From Halieaceae bacterium (GTDB taxonomy: Bacteria; Pseudomonadota; Gammaproteobacteria; Pseudomonadales; Halieaceae): DNA of 52,817 nt. Below, in pieces: positions 1 through 9,181 of the stretch; position 1 is the stretch's first letter; the number at the start of each line of letters is the position of its first letter. Below the pieces are notes generated by a model that worked only from the letters and a program-made list of their open reading frames with translations, was not told the origin of the DNA and did not search any database. Both the position numbers and the translations under genes were made by a program. The stretch spans positions 1-52,817 of the forward strand of contig JABIZW010000161.1 in assembly GCA_018666295.1 (NCBI GenBank). The letters run 5' to 3'.

Positions 1-436
1 CACAAAGCTATTGGCCTCACTCGGAGGGAATCTCACGGCGGAATCAGTTTTGCGCGCGGATGAAACCACGCTTCGTAGTGCAGGGCTCTCTCGCCAAAAG
101 GTTGAATACATGCGCTGCCTTGCCACCGCTGACGCGACCCAGGTGCTGTCTCTGGAGGCCTTGCCGAGTTTAAGTGATGATGAGGCGATCCGCGCGATTA
201 CTCAGATTAAAGGATTTGGTGACTGGTCAGCCCAAATGTACCTCATGTTTTCATTGGGTAGACCTAATATATGGCCGGTCGGTGACTTGGCTGTGCGCGA
301 GGGATTTAAGCGTATTCATGGGCTCGAAGAGCGTCCAACCATTGGACAGCTCGGTGCGCTTGGCGAGCCGTATCAGCCGCATCGAAGCGCATTGGCCATG
401 TTGTGCTGGCGCTTCTGTACGGCGGAGCCTTTGTGA
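1..436 (+). CDS. DNA-3-methyladenine glycosylase II (AlkA/Mag family), C-terminal part, 5' end outside window
   Basis: Base-excision repair glycosylase that removes alkylated purines. The frame is open from base 2 to the stop at 434-436 with no clear start, so the gene enters from the left edge. About 144 C-terminal residues are present. The helix-hairpin-helix segment reads IKGFGDWSAQMYLMF, followed by the family's Gly/Pro-Asp region (GRPNIWPVGDLAVREG), whose Asp is the expected catalytic residue. The tail, with PYQPHRSALAMLCWR, is typical of the Mag/AlkA subfamily rather than of Nth or MutY, and no Fe-S cysteine cluster is seen. The stop overlaps the GTG start of tadA (GTGA), suggesting translational coupling. 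Which AlkA-like subfamily it belongs to cannot be fixed from this fragment. Confidence 0.85.
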   Translation, partial: TKLLASLGGNLTAESVLRADETTLRSAGLSRQKVEYMRCLATADATQVLSLEALPSLSDDEAIRAITQIKGFGDWSAQMYLMFSLGRPNIWPVGDLAVREGFKRIHGLEERPTIGQLGALGEPYQPHRSALAMLCWRFCTAEPL

Positions 437-921
437 CTGACTTTTCTGATTTAGACACTCGGTTTATGGCGCTTGCGCTTGAAGAGGCGCAGCGTGCTGC
501 CTCGTTAGGTGAAGTGCCGGTCGGCGCGGTCATTGTTCGCGACGATCAGGTGATTGCGCTCGAGTGTAACCGGCAGATAACGCTGAGCGATCCGACAGCG
601 CATGCGGAAGTGTTGGCGCTGAGAAAAGCCGCACAGATGCTGGGTAACTATCGTTTGCCAGAGTGCGAACTGTTCGTCACGCTCGAGCCCTGTACCATGT
701 GCTGTGGCGCCCTAGTGCATGCGCGAATCAAGCGTTTGGTGTTTGCTGCAAAAGAGCCAAAGGCAGGCGCTATTTTGAGCAGCGCGAGTTTGCTCGACAA
801 TGCGTCACTTAATCACCGTGTGGTGTGGCAAGAAGGCCTTATGTCGAGGGAGAGTTCGCGGCTACTTCAGACATTTTTTAGATCTCGCCGGCAGTCAAAG
901 GCTCAGCGGATTCCAGTTTAA
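433..921 (+). CDS. tadA: tRNA-specific adenosine deaminase TadA
   Basis: Converts A34 to inosine in the anticodon of tRNA-Arg(ACG), in the cytoplasm. The GTG at 433, overlapping the upstream stop, gives 162 residues. With this start the zinc and catalytic residues fall at H57 and E59 (HAE) and at C87 and C90 (PCTMC), the same numbers as in E. coli TadA, which is why it is preferred to the TTG at 403. The NHRV motif and the basic FFRSRRQSK tail are also typical. The 3' end overlaps the convergent mltF gene by 27 bp. The gene appears to be cotranscribed with the glycosylase gene; no promoter was recognised between them. Confidence 0.95.
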   Translation: MTDFSDLDTRFMALALEEAQRAASLGEVPVGAVIVRDDQVIALECNRQITLSDPTAHAEVLALRKAAQMLGNYRLPECELFVTLEPCTMCCGALVHARIKRLVFAAKEPKAGAILSSASLLDNASLNHRVVWQEGLMSRESSRLLQTFFRSRRQSKAQRIPV

Positions 922-2313
922 AAGCGCATCTTTTGAGCGCGTCACTTCACGAATATTTAAAGGGGGTGATACTGCGCGGCTCGGGATGTCTTTGAGTTGT
1001 AGCGTCGTGTAGTAATGTCGAATATTGTCGATGTAGGTCACGGCTTCTTTTCCTCGGGCAAATCCGTGTCGCAGATGCGGATAAATCGCTGGGTTCTGTA
1101 GGTCAGGCAGCTTCGCGCGAACATCTTGCCAGAGATGTGGATCTTGACCGTTGCCTTCGGTAAGACGCCTCGCCTCCTCGAGATGAGCCATTCCTATATT
1201 GTAGGCAGCCAACGCCATCCAGGTCCGGTCTGGGTCGTCAATGTCGCTGGGCAGTCGGCGTAACAAACTGTTAAGGAATCGAGCGCCACCGCGCAGACTT
1301 TGTTCGGCGTCCAGACGATTCGTTACACCCATTTCTTTCGCTGTGGGTCGTGTGAGCATCATCATTCCGCGCACACCCGTTGGTGATCTTGCAGTAGGGT
1401 CCCAGTGCGACTCCTGGTACGAAATGGCTGCCAGTAATCGCCAGTCGATGCGGAACTCTTGCGCAACTTTTTCGATCAGGGGTCGCCATTTGGGCAGTTG
1501 CATCTCAACCGCTTTTTGGAAAGTAAACGACTCAATGCGAGAGGCATTGGCAACACTTCCAAAGTAGGCCTCTTTCATTTGCTCAAGGGTTCCATTTTGA
1601 GTGACGGTCTTGAGAAACTGGTTTGCCTGATCACGCCACTCCTTGGCGCGCGGATCATTACCCAAGTACCACACCGTGCTCAGTGCCTCTTTGAGTTGAA
1701 AGGCCTCAGCGACACGGGGGTAAAGACGTTGTTGCATTGAAAACTCGCCTGAGTCCAACACCGCAATGTCAGCCTGACCCAATTCGATGGCCTCGAGCAC
1801 CGCGCTTGACTGGGCAGTATCTAAAACACGCCAGCGAATATCCGGATCTATTTCACTGAGTACGCCGAGTCTGAGTCTGTGCTGACTGCCGCGCATGACC
1901 ACGATATCAAGATCGGCTAAATCGTCGAGGGACCGAGGTCGGTACTGACCCGCTTTGTAGACGACCACCGGGTGCTGGTTAAGGTACGTCTCGGTGGACT
2001 CAAATAATTGAGACCTTTCTGTCGATCCTGTTAAACCTGCAGCTGCGATGTGTGCTTCGCCGCGCTTAAGTGTCTCGAAAACGTCCTCTAGTGTGAACGC
2101 GACTTTGACTCTCAGGGTCATCCCTTGCGCATCTGCAAACCCACGAACGAGTTCGTACTCAAACCCTGCCGGCCCGTCTGCGCCTAGATAGTAGGTCGTC
2201 GGTCCATTTCGAGTCACAACCACGAGCTCATTATCAGCGCGAAGGTCCTCGAGCACGGTGGGGTTGCCACAGCTCGTCAAGGTCAATATTGCGATAATGA
2301 ACCAAGATCTCAT
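895..2313 (-). CDS. mltF: Membrane-bound lytic murein transglycosylase F
   Basis: Outer-membrane lipoprotein that cleaves peptidoglycan glycan strands to 1,6-anhydro ends. The ATG at 2313 gives 472 residues and starts with a lipoprotein signal MRSWFIIAILTLTSC (lipid Cys C15). A longer frame to 2403 would add 30 residues ahead of the signal peptide and was rejected. Residues ~27-255 form a periplasmic solute-binding (SBP_bac_3-like) domain and ~285-400 an SLT domain. The SLT domain has the catalytic Glu in SYQESHWDP (about E301) and a downstream GVRGMMMLT motif. This two-domain order is characteristic of MltF. It is transcribed divergently from purL and converges on tadA with a 27-bp tail overlap. 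Confidence 0.93.
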   Translation of the reverse strand: MRSWFIIAILTLTSCGNPTVLEDLRADNELVVVTRNGPTTYYLGADGPAGFEYELVRGFADAQGMTLRVKVAFTLEDVFETLKRGEAHIAAAGLTGSTERSQLFESTETYLNQHPVVVYKAGQYRPRSLDDLADLDIVVMRGSQHRLRLGVLSEIDPDIRWRVLDTAQSSAVLEAIELGQADIAVLDSGEFSMQQRLYPRVAEAFQLKEALSTVWYLGNDPRAKEWRDQANQFLKTVTQNGTLEQMKEAYFGSVANASRIESFTFQKAVEMQLPKWRPLIEKVAQEFRIDWRLLAAISYQESHWDPTARSPTGVRGMMMLTRPTAKEMGVTNRLDAEQSLRGGARFLNSLLRRLPSDIDDPDRTWMALAAYNIGMAHLEEARRLTEGNGQDPHLWQDVRAKLPDLQNPAIYPHLRHGFARGKEAVTYIDNIRHYYTTLQLKDIPSRAVSPPLNIREVTRSKDALLNWNPLSL

Positions 2314-2347
2314 GTCGTCAGTGTAGCCCAGATCTTTACTCTGAACA

Positions 2348-2376
2348 TTCACCCAGCGACGCAGGCACGGTATGAT
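2348..2376 (+). promoter_or_regulatory. Candidate sigma70 promoter for purL
   Basis: TTCACC at 2348-2353 and TATGAT at 2371-2376 are separated by 17 bp (4/6 and 5/6 matches to consensus). Transcription would begin near 2383, leaving a short leader with an AGGA at about 2393-2396 before the purL ATG. No PurR-like palindrome was seen. The call rests on consensus matching only. Confidence 0.4.
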
Positions 2377-2403
2377 GTGCGCTTCTTCGTTTAGGATCTG
2401 CAC

Positions 2404-5400
2404 ATGCTTCTTTTGCCCGGGTCGGACGCACTCTCTGCGGCTCGATTTATGCGGCTATCTCAACAGGTAGCTGAACTCGATTCCAAACTGATGCTCAGAC
2501 ACGCATATTTTGTCTATGCCATTGATGCTGAGGGTGAGCTTGACAGTGAAAAGCTTGGCGCGTTGCTGCAGCCGGGAACAAGTCCCCTGCCGCGAGATGA
2601 CGCGCTGACCGAACAGCATGTTGTTGTTGTCGCGCCGCGCTTTGGCACGATTTCTCCCTGGTCAAGCAAGGCAACAAATATCGCACGCAACTGCGATTTT
2701 GATGCGGTTAACCGCATTGAACGGGCAGTGGTCTATGTGATCGACGGACTGGGTTCCCTCGCAGACCCGACGGCATTGCATGGTCTTTTGCATGACAGAA
2801 TGGTCGAGACGACCCTGAGCACACTCGAGCAACTTTCGGGTTTATTCACTGCTATTGACCCGACGCCATTGACGAGCGTGTCCGTCATGGAAGAGGGTCG
2901 AGACGCGCTAGTCTGCGCCAATACGGCTCTTGGATTGGCCTTGGCAGACGATGAAATCGATTATCTTACCGATGCGTTTAAGGCGTTGGGGCGCGATCCG
3001 TCCGATGCAGAGCTCATGATGTTTGCACAAGCAAACTCGGAACACTGCCGGCACAAAATCTTCAACGCCTCGTGGACTATTAATGGCATTGACCAGGAAT
3101 GGTCCTTGTTTGGCATGATTAAAAACACCTATCAGCAGGGCGGTGAAAACGTCCTTTCTGCCTACTCGGATAACGCGGCTGTTGTCGCGGGTCATACTGC
3201 CGGGCGTTTTTATCCGGATCCCTCGTCTCAGTCTTGGCGTTATCACGACGAGCCTATTGCCCTATTGATGAAAGTTGAAACCCACAATCACCCCACGGCG
3301 ATAGCACCTTTTGCAGGTGCAGGGACGGGCTCGGGTGGCGAAATTCGAGACGAGGGTGCGGTGGGTCGTGGTTCTCGACCCAAAGCGGGGCTGTGTGGAT
3401 TTACCGTCTCGCATTTGAATTTAGAAGAGTACCCGCGACCGTGGGAACTGAACTACGGAAAGCCCGACCGTATCGTCACACCGCGTCAAATTATGACCGA
3501 AGGCCCCCTGGGTGCTGCCGCGTTTAACAATGAGTTTGGACGTCCGAATTTGGGCGGCTACTTCAGAACCTTTGAGGTTGAGACCAGTGAGGGTGTGAGG
3601 GGTTATCACAAGCCCATTATGGTCGCCGGTGGTTTCGGCAACATCAAGGTTGAGCACGTTGATAAGCCGCCATTTGATGCGGGTGCCAAGTTGGTGGTGT
3701 TGGGTGGTCCGGCCATGCTTATTGGCCTAGGCGGCGGTGCCGCGTCTTCTATGGCAAGTGGCGCAAGCACTGAAGATCTCGACTTTGCTTCGGTGCAGCG
3801 ACAAAACCCGGAAATGCAACGCAGATGCCAGGAGGTTATTGATCGATGTTGGGAGCGTGGAGACGATAATCCGATCGCGTTTATTCATGATGTTGGTGCT
3901 GGTGGCTTGAGCAATGCGTTCCCCGAGCTCGTGAAAGACGGCGGTTGCGGAGGGGATTTCGAGTTGCGCAACATCCCGAGTGACGAGAAGGGTATGAGTC
4001 CCCTCGAAATTTGGTGTAACGAGTCCCAAGAGCGTTACGTCATGGCCATTAATCCCGAGAACCTAGAGATTTTTAAAGCCATGTGTGAGCGCGAGCGTTG
4101 CCCTCATGCGGTTGTGGGGGAGGCGACCCACGATCAGCATCTGCGAATGGGTGACCGGCTGTTTAAGAACAACCCTGTTGATTTACCGCTCTCGCTCCTC
4201 TTTGGCAAACCACCCAAAATGCATAGAAGCACCGGGCATGTGGCCCCACCTGCTGACGCGTTCAATGGGGCGGTTCCTATTTCGGACGCACTCGAGCGAG
4301 TGCTGACCTTTCCTGCAGTGGGCAGCAAGGCTTTTTTAATCACTATCGGCGACCGCTCGGTCACTGGGACGGTTGCGCGGGATCAAATGGTGGGGCCCTG
4401 GCAAGTGCCAGTGGCTGACGTTGCGGTCACTACAGCGGGACTTGATACGCATTTGGGTGAGGCGATGAGCATGGGTGAAAGAACCCCCGTGGCCACATTG
4501 AATGGCCCTGCGTCGGCTCGTTTGGCGGTGGCCGAGGCCATTACTAATCTATTGGCTGCGCCTGTCTCGTCTTTACAGGATATTAAGTTGTCGGCGAACT
4601 GGATGTCTGCCGCAGGGTACCGTGGTGACGATGCGGTGTTGTACGACACTGTTAAAGCCGTTGGGCTCGACTTTTGTCCGGAGCTCGGGATAACCATCCC
4701 TGTGGGCAAGGACTCGATGTCAATGCGGACCCAATGGGATGATAATGGCGAGGCCAAGAGTGTGACTGCGCCGGTGTCACTGATTGTCACCGCTTTTGCC
4801 CCCGTGGGTGATGCTCACGAAACGTTGACGCCCGAGTTATTTCGCGACGAGGCAACCAGTATCCTGTTGATTGATTTGGGGCGTGGGCAGAATCGACTGG
4901 GTGGCTCCGCGCTTGCGCAGACATACGGTCAGTTAGGCTCCAGTGTTCCTGATGTGGCCGCAGCTGATGTAAAAGCATTGTTTGCTGCAATGGTTGAGCT
5001 AAAAGCCGCAAACACTGTTTTGGCGTATCACGATCGCTCTGACGGTGGTGCACTGATTGCACTGCTGGAAATGGCATTTGCCGCACGTTGTGGGCTCGAG
5101 ATCGATGTGGATTCGACACCCGAGCAGGCCCCGGCGCTGCTGTTTAATGAAGAGGTGGGTGTGCTGATCCAGGTGGCAGACACGCAGCTGAGTGTCGTTA
5201 GTGAAGTGCTGGGGAGACACGGTCTCTCTGATGTTGCAGTTGTTTTAGCCAAGCCACGATTGGATGAGCGAGTGGTGGTGAATACCCCGTCGTTTGAGCT
5301 GATTGACAGTCGTCGTGGCGCACTGCAACAGCTTTGGGCGCAAAATAGTTTTGCAATTCAGCGAGCGCGTGACAACGCTGACTGTGCTGATCAAGAGTAC

Positions 5401-6267
5401 GCACAGATTATCGCTGACGACCCAGGTTTAAGCGCCACACTGACTTTTGATGTGTCAAACGACGTATCGGCACCCATGATTGCCACCGGTGTTCGGCCGA
5501 AAATCGCAATTCTCCGTGAGCAAGGGGTTAACGGTCAGGCTGAGATGGCGGCAGCATTCCATCGAGCAGGGTTCGATGCGACGGACGTGCACATGTCCGA
5601 TCTTAAGTCGGGTCGTCAACACCTTGACGACTTCAAAGGGTTTGCGGCCTGCGGTGGCTTCTCTTACGGCGATGTTTTGGGCGCGGGTGAGGGCTGGGCA
5701 AAAGGGGTCTTATTTGACGCGGCAATGAGTGATCAGTTTCAGGCGTTTTTTGACCGCGAAGACACTTTTGCGCTCGGCGTTTGTAACGGCTGTCAAATGC
5801 TGTCAGCACTGGCGCCGTTGATTCCAGGAACCGAGCACTGGCCGAGGTTCGCGCGAAATCTCTCGGAGCAGTACGAGGCGAGATTGGTACGAGTTCGTGT
5901 CGAGGAATCTGCATCAATTTTAACGATGGGCATGGGTGGATCTGAACTGCCAATTGTCGTCGCTCACGGAGAAGGAAGAGCACAATTTTCCAGCGTCCAC
6001 GATCTCTCGGCTCTCGAGTCTTCCAACCGTGTCTCGCTGCGCTACATCGATAATCAGGACCAAGTGGCTGCGACCTTCCCCGCAAATCCTAACGGGTCGC
6101 CAAACGGCGTCACCGGGCTTTGCAATGCGGACGGGCGGGTCAATATTATGATGCCGCATCCAGAGCGCGTGTTTAGGACAGTGCAAATGTCGTGGGCACC
6201 TGCAGACTGGCCTGAGGACTCGGGCTGGATGCGTTTGTTCCGTAATGCACGCGTATGGGTGGATTAG
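2404..6267 (+). CDS. purL: Phosphoribosylformylglycinamidine synthase (single-chain large form)
   Basis: Catalyses FGAR + Gln + ATP to FGAM + Glu + ADP + Pi, the fourth step of purine synthesis. It is 1287 residues long, close to E. coli PurL (1295), so this is the one-chain proteobacterial type rather than the PurLQS complex. The N-terminal domain starts PGSDALSAAR. The first AIRS-like half contains ETHNHPTAIAPFAGAGTGSGG, and the second contains IPVGKDSMSMRT. The C-terminal class I glutaminase has the nucleophile in GVCNGCQML (C1127) and the His-Glu pair in MPHPERVFR. It is divergent from mltF and lies 92 bp upstream of secD, with no T-tailed terminator between them. Confidence 0.98.
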   Translation: MLLLPGSDALSAARFMRLSQQVAELDSKLMLRHAYFVYAIDAEGELDSEKLGALLQPGTSPLPRDDALTEQHVVVVAPRFGTISPWSSKATNIARNCDFDAVNRIERAVVYVIDGLGSLADPTALHGLLHDRMVETTLSTLEQLSGLFTAIDPTPLTSVSVMEEGRDALVCANTALGLALADDEIDYLTDAFKALGRDPSDAELMMFAQANSEHCRHKIFNASWTINGIDQEWSLFGMIKNTYQQGGENVLSAYSDNAAVVAGHTAGRFYPDPSSQSWRYHDEPIALLMKVETHNHPTAIAPFAGAGTGSGGEIRDEGAVGRGSRPKAGLCGFTVSHLNLEEYPRPWELNYGKPDRIVTPRQIMTEGPLGAAAFNNEFGRPNLGGYFRTFEVETSEGVRGYHKPIMVAGGFGNIKVEHVDKPPFDAGAKLVVLGGPAMLIGLGGGAASSMASGASTEDLDFASVQRQNPEMQRRCQEVIDRCWERGDDNPIAFIHDVGAGGLSNAFPELVKDGGCGGDFELRNIPSDEKGMSPLEIWCNESQERYVMAINPENLEIFKAMCERERCPHAVVGEATHDQHLRMGDRLFKNNPVDLPLSLLFGKPPKMHRSTGHVAPPADAFNGAVPISDALERVLTFPAVGSKAFLITIGDRSVTGTVARDQMVGPWQVPVADVAVTTAGLDTHLGEAMSMGERTPVATLNGPASARLAVAEAITNLLAAPVSSLQDIKLSANWMSAAGYRGDDAVLYDTVKAVGLDFCPELGITIPVGKDSMSMRTQWDDNGEAKSVTAPVSLIVTAFAPVGDAHETLTPELFRDEATSILLIDLGRGQNRLGGSALAQTYGQLGSSVPDVAAADVKALFAAMVELKAANTVLAYHDRSDGGALIALLEMAFAARCGLEIDVDSTPEQAPALLFNEEVGVLIQVADTQLSVVSEVLGRHGLSDVAVVLAKPRLDERVVVNTPSFELIDSRRGALQQLWAQNSFAIQRARDNADCADQEYAQIIADDPGLSATLTFDVSNDVSAPMIATGVRPKIAILREQGVNGQAEMAAAFHRAGFDATDVHMSDLKSGRQHLDDFKGFAACGGFSYGDVLGAGEGWAKGVLFDAAMSDQFQAFFDREDTFALGVCNGCQMLSALAPLIPGTEHWPRFARNLSEQYEARLVRVRVEESASILTMGMGGSELPIVVAHGEGRAQFSSVHDLSALESSNRVSLRYIDNQDQVAATFPANPNGSPNGVTGLCNADGRVNIMMPHPERVFRTVQMSWAPADWPEDSGWMRLFRNARVWVD

Positions 6268-6320
6268 ATTTGAAACTCGATAGCCTAAACACCACTCACA
6301 AGCTAAACTTCGCGCCTTTC

Positions 6321-6338
6321 CAGCACCTCGATGTGCTG
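6321..6338 (+). other. Perfect inverted repeat in the purL-secD gap
   Basis: CAGCAC and GTGCTG (6 bp each) flank a 6-nt loop, 22 bp before the secD start codon. No T-run follows, so it is not an intrinsic terminator. It could be an mRNA hairpin in the secD leader or a processing site. Function unknown. Confidence 0.4.
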
Positions 6339-6359
6339 CGCTAGTCGTATGGAGCCCCA

Positions 6360-8267
6360 ATGCTAAACCGGTATTCACTGTGGAAAAATGCGGTCATCGC
6401 ACTGATTGTCGCGATGGGATTTTATTACGCTGCCCCAAACTTATATGCGCCCGACCCCGCACTTCAAATTGGTGGTTCTAGTGGTTCGCAAGGTGTTGAC
6501 GAAGACCTACTTGTGCTTGCCAGCGAAGCACTCACTGCGGCTGAGATTGAACACTTTGGTCAGGAAGTCCAAGCCTCGGGTAAAACGGGCCTAGTGAGGC
6601 TCCAAAATCGGGACCAGCAGTTAAAAGCGCAGGCCGTACTTCAGCGCGCTTTGGGCGACGGTTTTATTGTGGCACTGAACCTGGCTCCAACAACTCCAGA
6701 ATGGTTGATGACGGGTGGCGCTCAGCCGATGAAGCTTGGACTAGATCTGAGCGGTGGTGTTCATTTTAAGCTTGAGGTCGATGTTGACGCGGCCACGGAG
6801 CGCAAGCTAGAACAATACGAAAACGGGATTAAGCGACGACTTCGTGACGAGCGTATTCGTGGTCGAGTAGCGCTCGACGGCACGCGAATCGGCATGACGT
6901 TTCGAGCGGTTGATGACCGTGAAGCGGCGCGTGCGGCAGTGCGTGAGCTGTACCCCGAACTGTTGCTTGATCGCGTGGACGACGACACGCCTCAGTTATT
7001 TGCTGAAGTGACTCCGGCCACTATTGCAGAAGTGGTTGAATACGCTGTTGCTCAGAACCTCACGACGCTTAGAAACAGGGTTAATGAGTTAGGCGTGTCA
7101 GAGCCTCTGGTCCAACGACAAGGTAAGAATCGAATTGTCGTTGAGCTCCCCGGTATTCAAGACACGGCTGAAGCAAAGCGCATCTTGGGTAAGGTTGCGA
7201 ATTTGGAGTTCCGGCTGGTTGCAGAGACCAGTGCGCCGATTTCAGAGCGCCAGCGATTTGATTACCGCGGGGAGAGTCGCCAAGGCATGACGGAATGGCT
7301 CGAGCGCGACATCATCATTACCGGTGAGCGGGTTTCAAATGCCGCGTCGAGCTTCGATCAAAACGGCCAACCCAATGTTCAAATTACGCTTGATGGTGAA
7401 GGCGGCATGTTGATGTCTAGAGCAACGCGCGCCAACGTTAAGCGACGTATGGGGGTGCTCTTCATTGAGCGTAAGTATCGGACGCGTTACGAAACCGACG
7501 AAGAGGGTGCCACTGTCGTCATACGTGACCCCTATGATGAGAAGAAAGTGCTGACCGCACCGGTCATCCAATCAGCGTTGGGCGCTCAGTTCCAAATTAC
7601 CGGTTTGGACAACCCAGGAGAGGCATCAGAGCTGGCACTGATGTTGCGAGCAGGCGCATTAGCCGCTCCGATCAGCTTTGTTGAAGAGCGGACTGTGGGT
7701 CCTTCTCTGGGTGCCGAAAATATTGAGCTGGGCATGAAGTCGCTCCAGCTAGGGCTTGCGCTCGTTGTACTCTTTATGGCCGTTTATTACCGTGTGTTTG
7801 GTGTCATAGCCGTCGTTGCGTTGTCTGCAAACCTCGTTCTCTTGGTGGCCGTTATGTCTCTGCTGAGTGCAACTCTGACCCTCCCGGGTATTGCCGGTAT
7901 CGTCTTGACGGTGGGTATGGCGGTGGATGCTAATGTCTTGATTTTTGCTCGTATTCGAGAGGAGCTGGCGGCTGGGACATCCAACCAACTGGCTATTCAC
8001 AGTGGGTTTGAGCGCGCAGTAACCACAATTTTGGATGCAAATATTACGACGCTGATTGTGGCGGTGATTTTGTATGCAGTGGGTACGGGACCGATCAAGG
8101 GATTTGCGGTCACGCTCTCGGTCGGCATTATCACGTCAATGTTCACGGCGATTATGGGCACCCGCGCGCTGGTTAATGTGGTTTACGGAGGGCGGCGTGT
8201 TCAACGTCTCAGCATAGGTCGCGTTCGCATGAAAGCCGATGCAAATACTGAAGGGGCAACGGCATGA
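6360..8267 (+). CDS. secD: Protein translocase subunit SecD
   Basis: Inner-membrane RND-type subunit that, with SecF, uses the proton gradient to pull secreted proteins through SecYEG. It is 635 residues (E. coli 615). An N-terminal membrane helix (about residues 8-27) is followed by a large periplasmic region. This carries the MKLGLDLSGGVHF motif and the P1 domain with GIQDTAEAKRILGKVANLEFR. A C-terminal block has five membrane helices with GIVLTVGMAVDANVLIFARIREEL. GGAG lies just before the ATG. secF overlaps by 4 bp. No yajC or tgt is found immediately upstream, where they sit in Pseudomonas and E. coli; purL occupies that place. Confidence 0.98.
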   Translation: MLNRYSLWKNAVIALIVAMGFYYAAPNLYAPDPALQIGGSSGSQGVDEDLLVLASEALTAAEIEHFGQEVQASGKTGLVRLQNRDQQLKAQAVLQRALGDGFIVALNLAPTTPEWLMTGGAQPMKLGLDLSGGVHFKLEVDVDAATERKLEQYENGIKRRLRDERIRGRVALDGTRIGMTFRAVDDREAARAAVRELYPELLLDRVDDDTPQLFAEVTPATIAEVVEYAVAQNLTTLRNRVNELGVSEPLVQRQGKNRIVVELPGIQDTAEAKRILGKVANLEFRLVAETSAPISERQRFDYRGESRQGMTEWLERDIIITGERVSNAASSFDQNGQPNVQITLDGEGGMLMSRATRANVKRRMGVLFIERKYRTRYETDEEGATVVIRDPYDEKKVLTAPVIQSALGAQFQITGLDNPGEASELALMLRAGALAAPISFVEERTVGPSLGAENIELGMKSLQLGLALVVLFMAVYYRVFGVIAVVALSANLVLLVAVMSLLSATLTLPGIAGIVLTVGMAVDANVLIFARIREELAAGTSNQLAIHSGFERAVTTILDANITTLIVAVILYAVGTGPIKGFAVTLSVGIITSMFTAIMGTRALVNVVYGGRRVQRLSIGRVRMKADANTEGATA

Positions 8268-9178
8268 AACCGATAGCATTTATGCGTGGCCGCTTTGTAG
8301 CGGCGGCGTTTTCAGGCGTTCTTTTACTCGCCACGGTCGTTTCGCTGGCAGTGCAGCAATTAAACTGGGGTCTCGACTTCACCGGCGGCACGCTCATCGA
8401 GCTTAACTATGAGGACAGTGCGGATCTTGGTGCGATCAGAACACAATTGAGCTCAGGCGGTTTTGAAGGCGCCATGGTGGTCAGTTTTGGTAACGACAAG
8501 GATGTGCTCGTGCGACTCCCGATCAGTTACTCGGACGCTGACGGCGCGAGGATGGTTGAAGTCCTGCGGGGTGCAACCACACAAGATATTATTTTACAGC
8601 GCATGGAGTTTGTTGGACCGCAGGTCGGTGATGAACTGCGGGAGCAAGGTGGGCTTGCGATGCTCCTTGCACTCGGTCTTGTGTTGATTTACGTCGGATT
8701 CAGATTTCAAATTAAATTCGCCATGGGTGCGGTCGTTGCACTCGCACATGATGTGTTGATCATTCTCGGGTTTTTCTCGCTCACGCGACTGGAGTTTGAT
8801 TTGTCAGTGCTCGCTGCGATTCTTGCCGTCATCGGATATTCCTTGAACGATACAATTGTCGTGTCAGATCGGATACGCGAAAACCTGCGCAAGATTAGAA
8901 AGACAGCCCCTTTAGGTGTCATCGATATTTCGCTCAATGAAACGCTTGGTCGGACATTGGTAACCTCGCTGACGACAATGCTGGTTCTCACATCGCTTGC
9001 TGTATTGGGTGGCGATATGATTTTCGGCTTTGCTGTGGCGCTTTTGGTGGGCGTGACGGTGGGAACGTATTCGTCAATCTACGTGGCGTCTACCTCACTG
9101 CTCGCGCTTGGCGTGAACAAAGAAGACGTTGCTATTCCCGTCAGGGAAGGCGCAGAGCAGGACGAGATTGCGCCCTAG
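8264..9178 (+). CDS. secF: Protein translocase subunit SecF
   Basis: Inner-membrane partner of SecD. It has 304 residues with a first membrane helix near 10-28, then the signature NWGLDFTGGTLIEL, a periplasmic domain, and five C-terminal helices. These include the SLNDTIVVSDRIREN segment typical of SecF helix 4. The ATG overlaps the secD stop (ATGA), implying coupled translation in equal amounts. The gene ends 3 bp before the end of the convergent suhB, with no obvious terminator hairpin in the junction. Confidence 0.97.
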   Translation: MKPIAFMRGRFVAAAFSGVLLLATVVSLAVQQLNWGLDFTGGTLIELNYEDSADLGAIRTQLSSGGFEGAMVVSFGNDKDVLVRLPISYSDADGARMVEVLRGATTQDIILQRMEFVGPQVGDELREQGGLAMLLALGLVLIYVGFRFQIKFAMGAVVALAHDVLIILGFFSLTRLEFDLSVLAAILAVIGYSLNDTIVVSDRIRENLRKIRKTAPLGVIDISLNETLGRTLVTSLTTMLVLTSLAVLGGDMIFGFAVALLVGVTVGTYSSIYVASTSLLALGVNKEDVAIPVREGAEQDEIAP

Positions 9179-9181
9179 CGG

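Noticed and set aside
2314..2403. Longer N-terminus for MltF
   Set aside because: It would put 30 residues in front of a normal lipoprotein signal peptide and occupy the purL promoter region.
6321..6338. Hairpin before secD considered as the purL terminator
   Set aside because: No T-run follows the stem.
5633..6378. Two overlapping minus-strand frames of about 150 codons antisense to purL
   Set aside because: Arg/Pro/His-rich translation products typical of the antisense of a GC-rich gene; no domain or start signal.
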